Assembly (NCBI GenBank): GCA_963970005.1
Contig: CAXAMN010001448.1
Span: 371,213-435,212 of the forward strand
Direction: 5' to 3'
Length of the DNA: 64,000 bases
DNA from: Durusdinium trenchii
Lineage: Eukaryota; Sar; Dinophyceae; Suessiales; Symbiodiniaceae
A model generated the notes under the pieces. It had not been told where the DNA came from and made no database searches. It worked only from the letters and a program-made list of their open reading frames with translations. Position numbers and translations under genes: made by a program. Below, one piece after another: positions 1-11,500 of the stretch (position 1 is the stretch's first letter; each line of letters starts with the position of its first letter).

Positions 1-86
1 TGCGCCGGCTCCGACCGGCTCCGAGCCTATTGGCACCCCTTCTTCGGTGTAGACATTGCACCTAAATCTGCTATCACAAAAAGAAT

Positions 87-2456
87 TTAGGTTAGCCTTC
101 TCAATGATGTCAGCTTTGCTAGACCTACTAGACAGGAGAACGGCCTTCGTAAGTTGTTTAAGCCGATCGGGCCAAAGCTGACAGTCTCGTCAGCGCCGAA
201 ATGGTCAGCATACAACTCACGGAAACGAACACGTATGGCATCGGTAGTGACCAGCTCCCTGCTATCAAAACCGAATGCTCTGACCTCATCCGGTCGGTCT
301 TCCAAATACACCGAAAACGAAGGCCAGTGTCCAGAAACCAAAAGTCCGGTTTCCATAATGGCAAGCAGCAAGGCTGGTTGGTACACAATGGTATTGCGGA
401 CCCAAAAATAGGCCTCCCCGTCCGTGCGTGTCCCAGTTCTAGGAGGAGGTTGGAACTGGAAAAAGGACATCTCATCCATCTGAGACCTATCAAGGTCAGA
501 TCTCTCATCTATGCGAGAAATGTGCCTTCCAACATCACACGTGGGACCCAGCTCCCGAGTTTTAGTGACATCAAGGATCACGTATGACCCTGTTCGACAT
601 CGTACATGCTGATCTGCCTGAAAGGATGGCTGCCGGGGATTGCCACATTTGGCTTTGCACCGCTCGCAAGGGTGCCCTAGCATAGTAGCAAGCGTCCTAG
701 GTGTGAAGCCATTTCCGCGTATGGCAACTCGTTCTCTCAATTGTATCGGAACAGCAAAATCATCTATCACATCAACCAAATACGCAAATTGCTGATTCTG
801 GAACGATTCTGAGGGCATAAAGATCAGATGATCCTCTGGTAGAACTACACGCGCAGGCGTCGGAAATACCATGATAACAGTCGGGTCTTGGATTCCTCCT
901 AGGCTGTTCCACAGAGCAGTAGGATCGTTCCATGTAACACTACCTCTTCTGGATGTAAAGAGGGTGACCGGAATTGACTGTATAAAACTGCCTTCTACCA
1001 GGATCCAGGCTGAGGTTTCATCTAAATTTTGCCCGAACCACGCTCGATCCCTAACAAAGTGATTCCAAAGCCTCCACGCTGATTCCGCCCCTCGGTACAG
1101 TCTTATCGGCGTCCGCACTGGATCGAAGCATCTCTCCTCATCAATCTTTGCTGCCATCCTGTCCCGAGATGGGTTTTGCATCAGCCCACTGATATCATCC
1201 TCCCACTTGTCCAGGGTTGCAGTGTTGTCCCTGTGTTCCACTTGGATGTATTCCTGGGTAATGGATCCGTCCTCAATTCCCAAAAAGACATCCCTGCTTC
1301 CAGCTTCGCTGTTGCCGGAACACTCCAGGCGTTGCCGGATAGGACAAGTGACAAGGTCAATGAGGGAGAAATCAGGCACCATAAGACGCTGTCTTTCTCG
1401 GAAGACGGCTTGCTCCTGCGCCTCACGAATCATAAAGGTTGCAAAGACCTGGGTGTACTGCTCCACATTCGTCACCCCAAGCCATGCTGGAATTTGTTTC
1501 ACCTCAATGTCTCTGGGCAGTCTAGCGGCTCTCCGTGTTAAGAAGGTCCGCCCTGTACCCAAAGCAGGATCAGTTGTTTCCCAGACATCAAAAAGATGCA
1601 CGACTTGGTTTTGTACCGATTGCTGATTTTCCATAGCAATGATATGGGTGTTCCTCAAGTCTGCACGCATATTCGCTGGTGGTTGCGGTTCAATTGCCGC
1701 CAACCTCGGAGTCTTGAAGATCTCAGAAGTTCTCCAATATGTGCGAAAATCTCTGGCCCAATTGCCATCCCTAAGGTGAAGATAGTCACATTGCGTAGTT
1801 ACCTCCTCCGTCGGATGCATCTTCCAAACGCCAAGACAACTTGATCTTCTTCCAGATGGAAAGGAAGGCTTTGGGTCCACCTCCTGAGCTCATCGCGCTT
1901 AACGAAGTTTTGCACAGCAAAATTCGCAGTATCATGTAGGGCTTTTCTATGCTCGACCGCAAGTGCAAATCTTGCGCTGGCGATGGCGGCTGTCTGATAT
2001 TCTGTAAGCTGCATGAAGTTGATCGAGTCCACATCCGCTTCTAACCGTGTGCCACATTCTAAGGGCACAAGCACAGAAATCAACTCTGAGGCCCCCACTC
2101 TGGCGAATCAAAACGGCAGTTGGTCCATGTGTCTCAAAGACAACAAAGTGAAAAGCACTACCAAAAGTATGTCGGTCAGGCTGCGGCCTAGCAAGCTCAA
2201 AGGAACATGTACGTAGAGGCACAAAATCAATCCAGATCTGGCAAACAGCTTCGCGGATGTTCCCTAATCGATCTGGCGGGATAATCGTATCCCTGGCAAC
2301 CTCGTTGCATCCGTCTGGCGGCGCATACCAAACCTTGACTGACAGAGGACTGCCTTCAAAAATGGCCTCATCTATATCCTTAGCTTTCAAAATTGCTTGC
2401 GAAGACTGCTCAACATTGCCATGGTTTGGTACATGCACGTCGACAAAATCGCCCAA
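87..2456 (-). pseudogene. Hypothetical protein, broken over two frameshifts
   Basis: I do not recognise the family. Three minus-strand stretches read as one protein: 2456 to about 2095, then about 2095 to 1825 in another frame, then 1825 to 87 back in the first frame. Two compensating indels (or very short introns) would explain it. The first part holds 'ELARPQPDRHTFGS' and 'CQIWIDFVPL', the last part 'LGGIQDPTVIMVFPTP' and, near residue 405 of the 597-residue tail, a Cys patch 'HPCERCKAKCG' that could bind zinc. The stop is at 87. It follows 2410-3405 and 3430-4835 on the same strand with almost no spacing, so all three probably come from one long retroelement or repeat-family gene. No catalytic motif seen. 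Confidence is for it being decayed coding sequence, not for function. Confidence 0.55.
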
Positions 2457-3405
2457 AACTCAACGTGGCTTCCGGTTGTCGGAGACCCACTGATTTCAAC
2501 GGACAACAGGCCGCGACCGAGGCAGGACTGGGAGGGTAGGCGCTATCTGCCTCGAAAAGGTGTTTAGCCTCTGGTAGGGCACACACTTCTCCCTCGTCAT
2601 CTGCCATTGGGGAATCATCATCATCGTGGTATCCTGATACATTCTGGATCAAGGCCCAATTCTCGTGAAGCTCTTCGTGACATGTGAAACCCCCGAATCC
2701 TGGCATACCAGGGCCATCAAACCCTAACCTAGACGACTTATCTGCTTCTACAGGATGCCTATCACCCTGGGGCGTGTTCGTATCTCCCGCACGTTCGCGG
2801 TAAAGAACAGTATCGCCTCCTATCTGTACAAGTTCCTTGTCATTCACACATGCACTGTGTTGCACCATGGACATTCCGTCTGAGGACAGATCTGGTTGAT
2901 TATCCTGCATCATATTCCCTTCAGCGTCAGTATCCACTTGAGACTGGAGACGATGGTTACTGAGCTGCTGTGTTACAGTCTGAATCTCACCACAGGCATG
3001 CGCACTGACAAGATTAAGGCATAAAACAAAACCGGTCCAGGAAAACTTCCTGCGATAGCTCGTACGGACCTTCTTCCTGGCCTGTCCTGCTCTAGCAGAA
3101 GAACCTATGCAATCTCTTCGAAATCGGATGAAAGACTTGCAAAAGGCTAAAATCAGGACCGCAAGGCAAATAAGGACAACAGCAAGGCCGAGACCGTCCC
3201 ATTTGCACCCCCCGTTCCTGTTATTCATATTCATCATGTTGGCAATAGTGATAGACTCAACTAGGCCGGCAAAAAGAGATATACAGGCAGTCTCCCTGAG
3301 TTCAGCTCTCCTGTCCGGTCCACTGAAGCTGCAACCGAAAGTGAGTTGCTGAATTCGGCACAGCAAGGAAAAATGTAAGGCCAAACAATGCAAGACAAGG
3401 AGCAT
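2410..3405 (-). CDS. Hypothetical membrane-anchored protein (331 aa)
   Basis: Unrecognised. The 331-residue frame has a hydrophobic start (residues 1-16), a clear membrane segment at about 69-88 (WDGLGLAVVLICLAVLILAF) followed by the basic stretch KSFIRFRR, and a second hydrophobic stretch near 121-138 ending SAHAC that resembles a signal-peptide cleavage region. A basic cluster (ARKKVRTSYRRK) lies between them. The remainder is polar and acidic, with HDDDDSPMADDEGEV. The 3' end overlaps the next minus-strand frame (1947-2456) by 46 bases in a different frame, so a frameshift may join the two. The neighbouring frames are decayed, so this may be a surviving part of the same broken gene. Confidence 0.5.
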   Translation of the reverse strand: MLLVLHCLALHFSLLCRIQQLTFGCSFSGPDRRAELRETACISLFAGLVESITIANMMNMNNRNGGCKWDGLGLAVVLICLAVLILAFCKSFIRFRRDCIGSSARAGQARKKVRTSYRRKFSWTGFVLCLNLVSAHACGEIQTVTQQLSNHRLQSQVDTDAEGNMMQDNQPDLSSDGMSMVQHSACVNDKELVQIGGDTVLYRERAGDTNTPQGDRHPVEADKSSRLGFDGPGMPGFGGFTCHEELHENWALIQNVSGYHDDDDSPMADDEGEVCALPEAKHLFEADSAYPPSPASVAACCPLKSVGLRQPEATLSFGRFCRRACTKPWQC

Positions 3406-3429
3406 CCCACAGACTCCTAGGAGCCTGAC

Positions 3430-4835
3430 TTATTGGGTTTCTATCATGGGAACATCATATGTCTGCTCCAGCCAGCGACTGTTCTCGGCACTGTACACTA
3501 TCTCGTCTTCCATGACCATGAAATCACCCAAGCTCATAGCAACACTATCAAACCTGGGACACAAATCTACCCATGAAAAGCACGGGTCGGAATAGTCAGC
3601 GATGAAGAAATGGCCGATGGCAGCTATCAAATGGCATGCACCTGTTCCAGTCAGCTCTTCATCAGTACTCAAAAAATGAATCATAGAGAAAGGAAAATCA
3701 CCTGTCAGCTCTTCAAATACAGCGCCAGAGTCACTCCCCTTTCTACGAAGGTGGAGGTTCGGCTCCCACACCTTCTTTTTTCTGCTACCATACAAAGCAT
3801 ACCACCAAGGCGCCTCCCAAGACGCAGGTGGAAAGAATATTTCCATGCCGCTGAATCTGTCACCCGTCATCCACTTGAAAAAGGCGCCAGTGTAAACATG
3901 ATCGCAGCAATTCTCTATAGTTTCGAATTCACTTGGGCCACCACTGCTAGCTAGCCCAATTTGTTCAGCTCTTGCGAGTCTGCTCCACCTGGTACGGATC
4001 TCCGGGGGCTCCTTTCCCTTACATCGTCCAGCTTGAACGTCGGAATCTGTGAGGGATAAGTCGGCCCAGTCTTCTCGATCGCATTCATTCTCTGCTTCCT
4101 GAGGTCTGAAGGGCTTGCTGCAATGCGGGGCTCGGATGGCATTGGCCCATGAGCTCCCTGCCCCACATAGGCATTGAACTGCGTCTGAAGCAAAGCTAGC
4201 ATTCTCGCAGTATTGGATTGCTCCTTGTGAGCGTGGAGCAGCTGCTCCTTGAGCTCCCTGTTGGTAGCTGCATCCATATCCATGCCTTCCATCTCCTTCG
4301 CATCTCTGGTAGCAGCATCGATATCCAGCTCTTCGATCTTGTCCATGGCTTTCTGGATCTCTGAATCGATGCCATCCATGTCCTTTTTGTATTTCTCCTG
4401 CTCTGCATCGTGGTGCTTCTTGAGCTCTTCCTTGTAGAGCGTCCATGCCCTGGTCTTTTCCATTTTGGCTTTCTTCAACCTGGATTTTTTTTCCAACAGC
4501 TTCTTCCTCAGGTTGAGGTCCTTCTGCTGATTCTTCAAGTCTTCCTTGTCGTCGTCCTCCCCAACGATCTGCTGGACTACCTTGACTAGGCTCCCCTCCG
4601 ATGTATCTGATCCTGAGGTTGTCTTGATGGCTTCCTTCAAGGCTGTCCTCAAATCCGCCACAGAAGGTTGCGAAGACGATGATGACCTTAGCGAGTCGTA
4701 TCCAGGGAAGATCTGCTTGTCTCCTTCTTTGTCTTTGTCCTTCTTCTCGTCGCCCTTCCTTTTCGGAGGGGTTCCCCATATGTTCCAAGAGCGACCTTTG
4801 CCCTTGGATCCTTTTCCGGCGGCCTTGCCACCCCA
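3430..4835 (-). pseudogene. Hypothetical coiled-coil protein with frameshift
   Basis: The true frame runs from 4835 (opening 'WGGKAAGKGSKGKGRSWNIW') to about 3955. It has a Gly/Lys-rich basic start, then a long charged coiled coil (LRKKLLEKKSRLKKAKMEK, EEFLKKH-like heptads) and repeated 'DAATRDAKEMEGMDMDAAT'. An in-frame TAA immediately precedes the opening Trp codon and the first in-frame ATG is at 4661, so the real start is lost or lies in an upstream exon. Near 3955 the frame must shift to continue into 'CHLIAAIGHFFIADYSDPCF', which ends at 3430. The longest ATG-to-stop frame over this interval (468 codons) is a shadow in its first two thirds. Function unknown; a Gag- or ORF1-like structural protein would fit but is inference. 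Confidence 0.5.
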
Positions 4836-4838
4836 TTA

Positions 4839-5700
4839 TGACATCATGAAGGAGGCTCTTCTATTGAGAGCTTCGGTGTGTTGCTCCGTCCAAGAGTGAT
4901 GTCGACGAAGATGATACAATGCTCTGCAGAACTTGGCCGATGAAAAATCACCCTTAGCCACAGCAGTACGTAGATGTGCCCTTGACCTCGATCTCAACTT
5001 GCGCAGCTTTCGATGCCAGTTTGGAGAACGGGGTATTGTGTCAACCAGTCGTATACCAGTCCACCACCAGAAAGATTGCCTATGGCTCTAACCCGGAGGC
5101 GCTAGGCGCGGCGCGGCCGACCAAACGAACCACGAGGGTTCTGGGGCTCCGAAATCGCACGCTTTGTGCTCTTCGAGCCCTAGCACTAGTCACCAACAAA
5201 AAACAAAAAACAGTATGAAATGACCAAGCAATGATCGTCTACACTCCTAGACACAAAACTGCTTGGGGACACCGTTTCGCAGCGACTGTTGAAAAAAAAC
5301 TAATCACAATGTAGTGAAGCCAAAAACATGAAATCGCAACAACGCACTTGGGAGTACAATAGCTTGAGACAGAATCAATAGTGCGCCCGTGCGCTTTGGT
5401 TGAATTCTCAACCTGTGATCAACAACAACATACATATACAAAAAGGTAGCCCAATCAAGCTTTCCCCCAAGGGCACACCTCATCTGGCACAAGTTCATGC
5501 CATTCGAGACCAGTTAGCCCGAGCACCCAGTAGTACTGCTTTCCGATTGCGGCCATCTTGTTCTAAGCTTGAAGATTCCACAAAAGGAGTCCAGCAAAAA
5601 GCACTTGAGACCAAACGGCGAAACGCCATTAGACTTGGATATGTGAACAAACCAATGTCAAACCTTCACGAAACGCATAGAGGACAGCGTGTCAAAAGGA
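4839..5700. other. No gene recognised
   Basis: Upstream flank of the minus-strand chain. It contains a GC-rich patch at 5098-5125 and A-rich runs near 5205-5300. Short open frames have no recognisable motif. Confidence 0.5.
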
Positions 5701-5713
5701 AATCATATGGCGT

Positions 5714-5791
5714 GCAATGCATATTGCACACAATGCATATTGCACGCTATCATCATCATCATCATCGTCATCATCATCCTCGTCGTCGTCG

Positions 5792-5823
<32 letters not shown>

Positions 5824-5828
5824 ATCAC
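5714..5828. repeat. Near-palindromic GCAATGCATATTGCAC pair plus (ATC/CGT)n microsatellite
   Basis: Two direct copies of a near-palindromic motif (caatgcatattgcac, 5716-5746) are followed by an 80-base trinucleotide tract (5749-5828) of mixed atc, gtc and cgt units. It would read poly-His on the plus strand and poly-Asp on the minus strand, which explains open frames there; neither is likely a gene. Confidence 0.9.
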
Positions 5829-7435
5829 CCGTGTATGCACTTAGGGGTAAAATCAATGTCTTGAAAGGCCCCATTTTTTGAATTAAGTTCCCGGCCAGTG
5901 CGACATGAGTGGCTCAAGCGTCAGCTTCTTCTCCTGCACAAGCAACAGGCGATGAAGCAGGCCCTTCATGAGTGCAAGTGAACTTCCAGTCACTGAAAGC
6001 AAGACGGCAAACGCAAAAACTGAGCCTGCCTTAAACACGGTGTTGTGAGCCTGACGCTCAAATCAAACAACGGCCTGGTTTACCACTTGGCAAAGGCAAT
6101 ATCTGCCTAACATAGTATTTCAACATGTTACAAAAACGTATACCGATATTACAGTTGCAATACAGATGCAAGCTTGTCATGCTGACATGCAAACTATGAA
6201 ATCTCCACCCCAAGCACTGAACACATTCCAGCACTGTGGCGTATATCTTTGAAAGAACCACTGGTTCGCAGGCACTCGGCTGCCACAGTCCAATCCCAAC
6301 GCTTCCTAGATTTGACTCAGTCTCTGCCGTCTCTGCCTTGGAAATTGCTTTTGGGACCTTAGCACCAACAACTCTACTCTACTCGTGATTTTTCACCACT
6401 TTCACCTCGTTTCTGGCCCCGTCCACTGTGGCTGACACATCCTTCTCTTCGTTGAAGCGAATGATGGCAACATGCTCTGGCTGCAAGGCCACCTCTGCTC
6501 AAAAGTGCATGCAGTTACAGTACTGTACTTGAAATCGTTTCTTGGTTCATGACATTTGCACAAATATATTGCCTTTGCTGCAGCAACTTCCTCGCCATTT
6601 CATTCCAAAATGGCCTGCGAGATGCCGAGGACACCATGCGACCGAAGGTGCGTCACCTTAGCGAAGGCAAATGGCACTCCTGCAGCCAAACCTTGAGAAA
6701 CATCAGCATGGCGCTAACTTGCTTGGTTTTCTCGAACATGGTTTTCTCAAAAATCACAAGAGCCAACACCAAACTCCAATCGCATCAATCGCCTAAAACT
6801 ACGTCCACCCGACTTCTCAGCATTTTGCGGACGCGAAGAATAGTTTGTTAAAACCACAATGACAGCTCGCCAGAAGCAGGAACAATTCAAAAAACTCAAA
6901 AGGACGCCTCGTGTACCGAACTCAGTTTGTGCATCCGTCGCGGCCATCCGGCAGATACTATTAACTCTGCCAAACGGGAACGGACAGACCAGAACAAACT
7001 GAAAATGCACACGGAACTTGCTCAATCTTTGCTGGCAAACCTGTGCAAACACGGCAAGGGACACTGCGGAAGCACTCTCACCGACCATGCGGTTTGACCA
7101 CACCGCGATGAAAGTCACCGTTGCACGTGCACGCTTTGTCAACCAGAAATGTTCCGCCAAAACCGCAATTGTTGCGTGACACTGGAGAGAATAGAATCGG
7201 CAAAAAGATTCGACCCACAGCACGCCCACATCCACGGTGCCCAAGAAAATCGCTCGACTTTTGTCAAGAGGCCGGAACTTTGGACAATGCTTTGATCGCA
7301 GCTGTCCAACCAACGCAATAGAGTCAACACGACACCTTGGAATCCTTGGAAATACTTACCATCGAATCAAACTTGATCGCATAAGCTAGACTTAGCATCG
7401 GTCTTCTCAGCCGAGAACGGTCCGCTACACAAGTC
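5829..7435. other. No gene recognised
   Basis: About 1.6 kb without recognisable coding sequence. Several 60-190 codon frames occur on both strands with no motif or continuity. One 9-base match to the spliced-leader 3' end (TGGCTCAAG, 5910-5918) is at about chance level. Confidence 0.5.
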
Positions 7436-7437
7436 CC

Positions 7438-7533
7438 AGCTCGTCGGGCCCAACGGGACCCACAGGACCTACGGGCCTGTCGGGACCAACGGGGCGCGCC
7501 CTCACGGGCGCCCCCCCCCCCGATGAGACTCGT
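7438..7533. repeat. GC-rich minisatellite with hairpin
   Basis: Short degenerate units of the type (ggg)acc-nac-ggg repeat over about 60 bases (cgggcccaacgggaccc and so on). They end in an inverted repeat around gcgccc-tca-cgggcgc and a C9-10 run at 7511-7520. Confidence 0.7.
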
Positions 7534-9160
7534 GGATCGACGTGCCTATCAAACAGTCTGGAAGAGGTCAGACACAAAATTTATGCCACATGTTCAACTG
7601 CATGGGCCACCGCAAATCTCACTCCTGCCAGGTTTTTCTTCACGCCATCCATCACACAGCAAATTGCCAGGAAGAGTGACATGGTTCGGCTTGTGAAACA
7701 TCTCCGTCTCCCAAACATGGCGTTCGCAACGTCTCAACTCCACATAAATCGGTTCCGCCGCCCGAATGGTAGCCCCGCGCTCACAAGTACAAGCAGGTTG
7801 GGAATGTTTCCTTTCTTCAACGAAGACTGCAAAATAGCGCACCATCTCCTCTTGTCTACCAGTACACTGTTATCCCCTGTGGTGGCCTAGTTTACTAACT
7901 ATCTGAAGCTCCGTTGAGGTAAACTCATCATTGCTTTGGTATGGGCATGGGGTATCGACAAGTCTTCCCAAGCACATTTTGACCCTTCCCCACTTGGCGC
8001 TCGACCAGCTCGTTCTTGTCCATCTTTTTGGGCAGACCACTTACCTTGCTACGCGTATGTGTATGGACTTCATTTGCTTGCTGCAGGCCCGGTCTAAACG
8101 CCTAGTATACAGGCTCTTCGATGTAAAGCATCCCACGCCATTCCTGCCTTAATGAGATCAGTGCTGCGTGAAACCTCCGGCTTTGCCAGGACTGACGGTG
8201 CATAATTATAGCAGTGTTGAAGACCAAATTGACTTTCAGACTGCCAATTCGCCACCTCCCGAGCTTTCTTCTCAGGCTTCGCTGCAACCGCCTTTCTAAT
8301 TCCACAGCAAGGTGGCATCTGAGGGGAAACAATACAGTCAACAAAGCATCACACTAAGGAAAAACACATAGGGTGAACTACTTTACCCTAGCCTTTGTTC
8401 ATCTCGTTGCCTCAACAGTATAGAATACTGTTGGAGATACGGAACCACATTTGTATGCAATGTCTACATTGTGTTCTTGCCCATGATACAGTGACGCACC
8501 ATCGGTCTACACCCTTGGCAAGCACTCACCGGCAGAAACTCGAGCATCAGCGGGCGGCCCTCCACTTCAACACCCTGCGCCTAAGAAAGAGATTCTGGCT
8601 TCGGTGAGTGTTCTACCTGGTCCTACCTGGATCCATCATCAGACAGACTTCAACTCTAACATGCATTGTTTCTGGTGCGCATGTGCCCTCTTTGCCTCCA
8701 TCTCAATTCTTGACATGTGCGAAATGATAATGGGTGGGGCATTACAGAAATTGGGTATGTGTCATTACTTTTCAGAATATGTATTTCAAAAGGCTCACAG
8801 TTCGCTGCTATTTGCAGCAGTTTGGGTGTCCTTGAAGAGGAAATGCAATGTTGCAAGCACAAAGCGGCATGGCTGGCCTTTAAAGAAGCGACTTCGGCAG
8901 CAGGGCTGGCACTGAAGAGAAACAAGCTGTCGTGGCAGGCAAAATACATTGGAAGAAGGGGCGCAGATTTTCGTTTGTGTTGTTGGTGTTGTCTGTGCAA
9001 TGCAGCCTGATCGAATAAAAAACAAACAAACAATTGTGGCAGGCGCTGCATAGTGGAAGAATTAATGCAGATTTCGTGGCATTGGAGGGGGTTGGGATGT
9101 GGAAGAAGGCAGGGCAAGCCACATGCATTGACAGAATATATATCCGGTATGACAACGTTG
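7534..9160. other. No gene recognised
   Basis: No convincing coding sequence. Overlapping frames of 70-190 codons on both strands at 8600-9230 lack motifs. An imperfect duplication is visible (gtggcaggc...gtggaagaa...gcagattt at about 8932-8970 and 9037-9075), suggesting local duplication. Confidence 0.5.
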
Positions 9161-9164
9161 CCTG

Positions 9165-9445
9165 CTACAACAGCAACAGAAATGGAATCAACAAAAGCAA
9201 CAAAAGGACAAAGCAACACACGCAACGCAAATTTGCACCTCTTTCAAATTTCATTGCAAAACTCAAATTTACGGAAAGGAACAAGAAGCAACAAGGGCAA
9301 CGAAGCAACAAAAGAAGAAAAGCAATGGCAACAAAAGCAAAAACAAGCACCAGTGGCGAAAAATAGAAACAGAAACCATAGCAAAGACCAAAAGCAAAAA
9401 TGCAGGAAAAGAAAAGCAAACAAATGCACGTTAAAAAATCGGAGC
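9165..9445. repeat. A/C-rich low-complexity tract (aacaaaag-like units)
   Basis: Strand-asymmetric A-rich sequence built from degenerate caaaag and agcaacaa units. Both strands are open over it, which is a composition effect rather than evidence of a gene. Confidence 0.7.
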
Positions 9446-10193
9446 AACTAAACACATGCCATCCAATGACAATGTTTTCTTTGACGACACACTGTCCCAT
9501 CAACATGAACAAGCGAATCCAGTGTCAGCCGAATGCAAACATTAAACAGTTCAGGTAGCTCTCCAAGTACAGTACCCGATTATAATATGTTAACTCACTG
9601 CCACTGGATGACTATCAAAAGAAAGGAATTCCAATCTATTGGGTCCAACTGCACAAGGCATCCCAATCATGCATGTAGCAAGCTGCAGCGCAATCATGGA
9701 ATTCAAAACACAAAATACAAAGTAAACCAAAAACTTGGGCCACACACCATCATCATCAGCTGAGCTTGCTCCGCCTGTCAGTATGTTGAACTTTGTACGT
9801 ATATATTTTCTTGCTGAAGCAAGAAAACCTCCTAGACCCAGACGCTTATTGATTATCACGAGCCCTATTTGGGTTTACGGTTTGGGCAGCGTGTTTGCGC
9901 AAGAGCTTTTCCAACGCATAAAGTGAAGATTCCTGAAAATCGATGGTCCGCAATGTGCGGTGCTGAGTTTATATGAAAAAATAGTTGTACCGGCGACGCT
10001 GGGACTCTTTTTTTCTGCGAGAGGTCACGAGTTTACGTTGGCTCAAGTTGGCTTCTGGATCTCCAGCAAAATGTGACTCTGTCCCAATATGAGCGTGACT
10101 TACTCTAGAACTCTAGCAGTTGTGTCACCTCACAAGCAAACTACGCCACATACCAACTTCATCTACCTTTATACCAAAAAAGCGAAGGATACA
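9446..10193. other. No gene recognised
   Basis: No gene seen. It contains TTGGCTCAAG (10038-10047), a 10-base match to the spliced-leader 3' end, just before the palindrome field. Confidence 0.4.
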
Positions 10194-10396
10194 TAAGTTC
10201 AGCATAAGTTCCCAAAGTGTATGCAAGTAGTTCAGCATATGTTTCCTGAGTTCTGCATAATATGCTGAACTCGTTCTTATCTTAGTTTAGCAAGTTCAGC
10301 ATATATGCTAAACTTTCTGCAGGCTCAGCATAACTTGCATACGCATGCTAAACTTATGCTGAACTTATGCTGAGCTATGCTAAACTTACCAAGCTA
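10194..10396. repeat. Field of interspersed AAGTTCAGCATA palindromes
   Basis: At least seven copies of (a)gttcagcata or its complement tatgctgaact occur in both orientations within 200 bases. Some are back to back, for example aagttcagcatatatgctaaactt at 10292-10315 (near-perfect inverted repeat) and gagttctgcataatatgctgaactc at 10248-10272. The tract could fold into several hairpins or cruciforms. Confidence 0.85.
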
Positions 10397-11215
10397 TGCA
10401 AGAGTTATTCTATTCTAATATGTTCTTCGACCACGCAACTTTACGAGGACTTAGTTGTAAGTCCACACGACCGGCGCTTGGTCTGCAGATTCTTTGCAAA
10501 TTGTATGTTGTTTATTGAATGCTTAAACATATTCTTGATCTTCTGAAATATCCTGTGCCTTTCTTGCAATGCATTTCCTGCGATACAAAAATGACATCAA
10601 CAAAAATGCACATAACCCAAAAAAGAGGCTTTGAAACTGCATAAAAACCAAACGCTGTAAAAAACACACCTCTGAACCCAACATGGTTCGTCGAAATAGA
10701 CCTCGCGATAATTAGTACAGACGCTGGGTGACACCTCAATCAACTCTTCCAGTGCCCTCGTGTACATATTGTAATATATCTATACCCCCATCCAAAGATC
10801 TTTCTCACAGGATCGAAAGCAGAGTCCACTGTTTTGCAACATTTTTTGACTATTTTTGTTGACAGTTGCTTGGGATCGAGGGGGCCCTTCAGCATAGCTT
10901 GCAAAGAGAGAGACCATGTGTGTCTATATACATTGTGAATGCGAAAGTGTTCCACCAAAAATAACTCTCGACGTGCTTCAAGGCATGCAGCCTGTGGGCA
11001 CTAGGACCTAGGACATGGCGGGTGGGCAGCCTGTCACACAGCTTGGGCTTGAGACGGCATGAGGATGTGCCATCGATGACCTTCTCACGAGGACGTGAGG
11101 ACCATAGAGGACAACCAGTGCAGTGGCGGTGCAGAACAGAGAGTGACGCTGCAGAGGCGCACAGTTTGCAAGTTGAATTTATTTTCCCGAAAGCATTGCG
11201 AAGGGTTCTTCCGGA
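10397..11215. other. No gene recognised
   Basis: AT-rich sequence without a supportable gene. The 129-codon minus frame at 10889-11278 runs into the flanking repeat and has no motif. Confidence 0.4.
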
Positions 11216-11500
11216 AAATCTCTTGAACACTGACACTTCTACACTTACACTCACACACTGACACTTCCACACTTGCACTTGAACACTGACATTTCTACAC
11301 GTACACTTGAATGCTTACGCTTCCACACTTACAATTGAACGTGAACACTTACACTTCTATACGTATCCCAGTGTAAGTGGAAGAGTGAAAGCATCCAACG
11401 GCAAGTATCCAAGTGCAAAAGTATGCAAGTGTAATGCAAGTGTGAGTGTGGAAAACTTGCACGAGAGATGTCCCAATGAGTATGCAATGAGTATGCAAGT
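11216..11500. repeat. ACACTTACAC minisatellite with inverted GTGTAAGTG arm
   Basis: From 11216 to about 11362 the plus strand carries degenerate acacttacact/acactgacact units. From about 11370 it carries the complementary sense (agtgtaagtgg, gcaagtgtaatgcaagtgtgagtg). The two halves form a long imperfect inverted repeat. The right arm leads directly into the homologous block at 11497. Confidence 0.75.

Noticed and set aside
3951-4661. Treating the 468-codon frame 3430-4836 as one protein
   Set aside because: Its first two thirds are Arg/Gln/Gly nonsense, while the alternative frame is a clean coiled coil. Only the last third is real.
5692-5874. Poly-Asp / poly-His ORFs
   Set aside because: Translation of the trinucleotide microsatellite.
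8656-9225. 189-codon minus frame
   Set aside because: Overlaps several equal-length frames on both strands, includes degenerate duplicated sequence and shows no motif.
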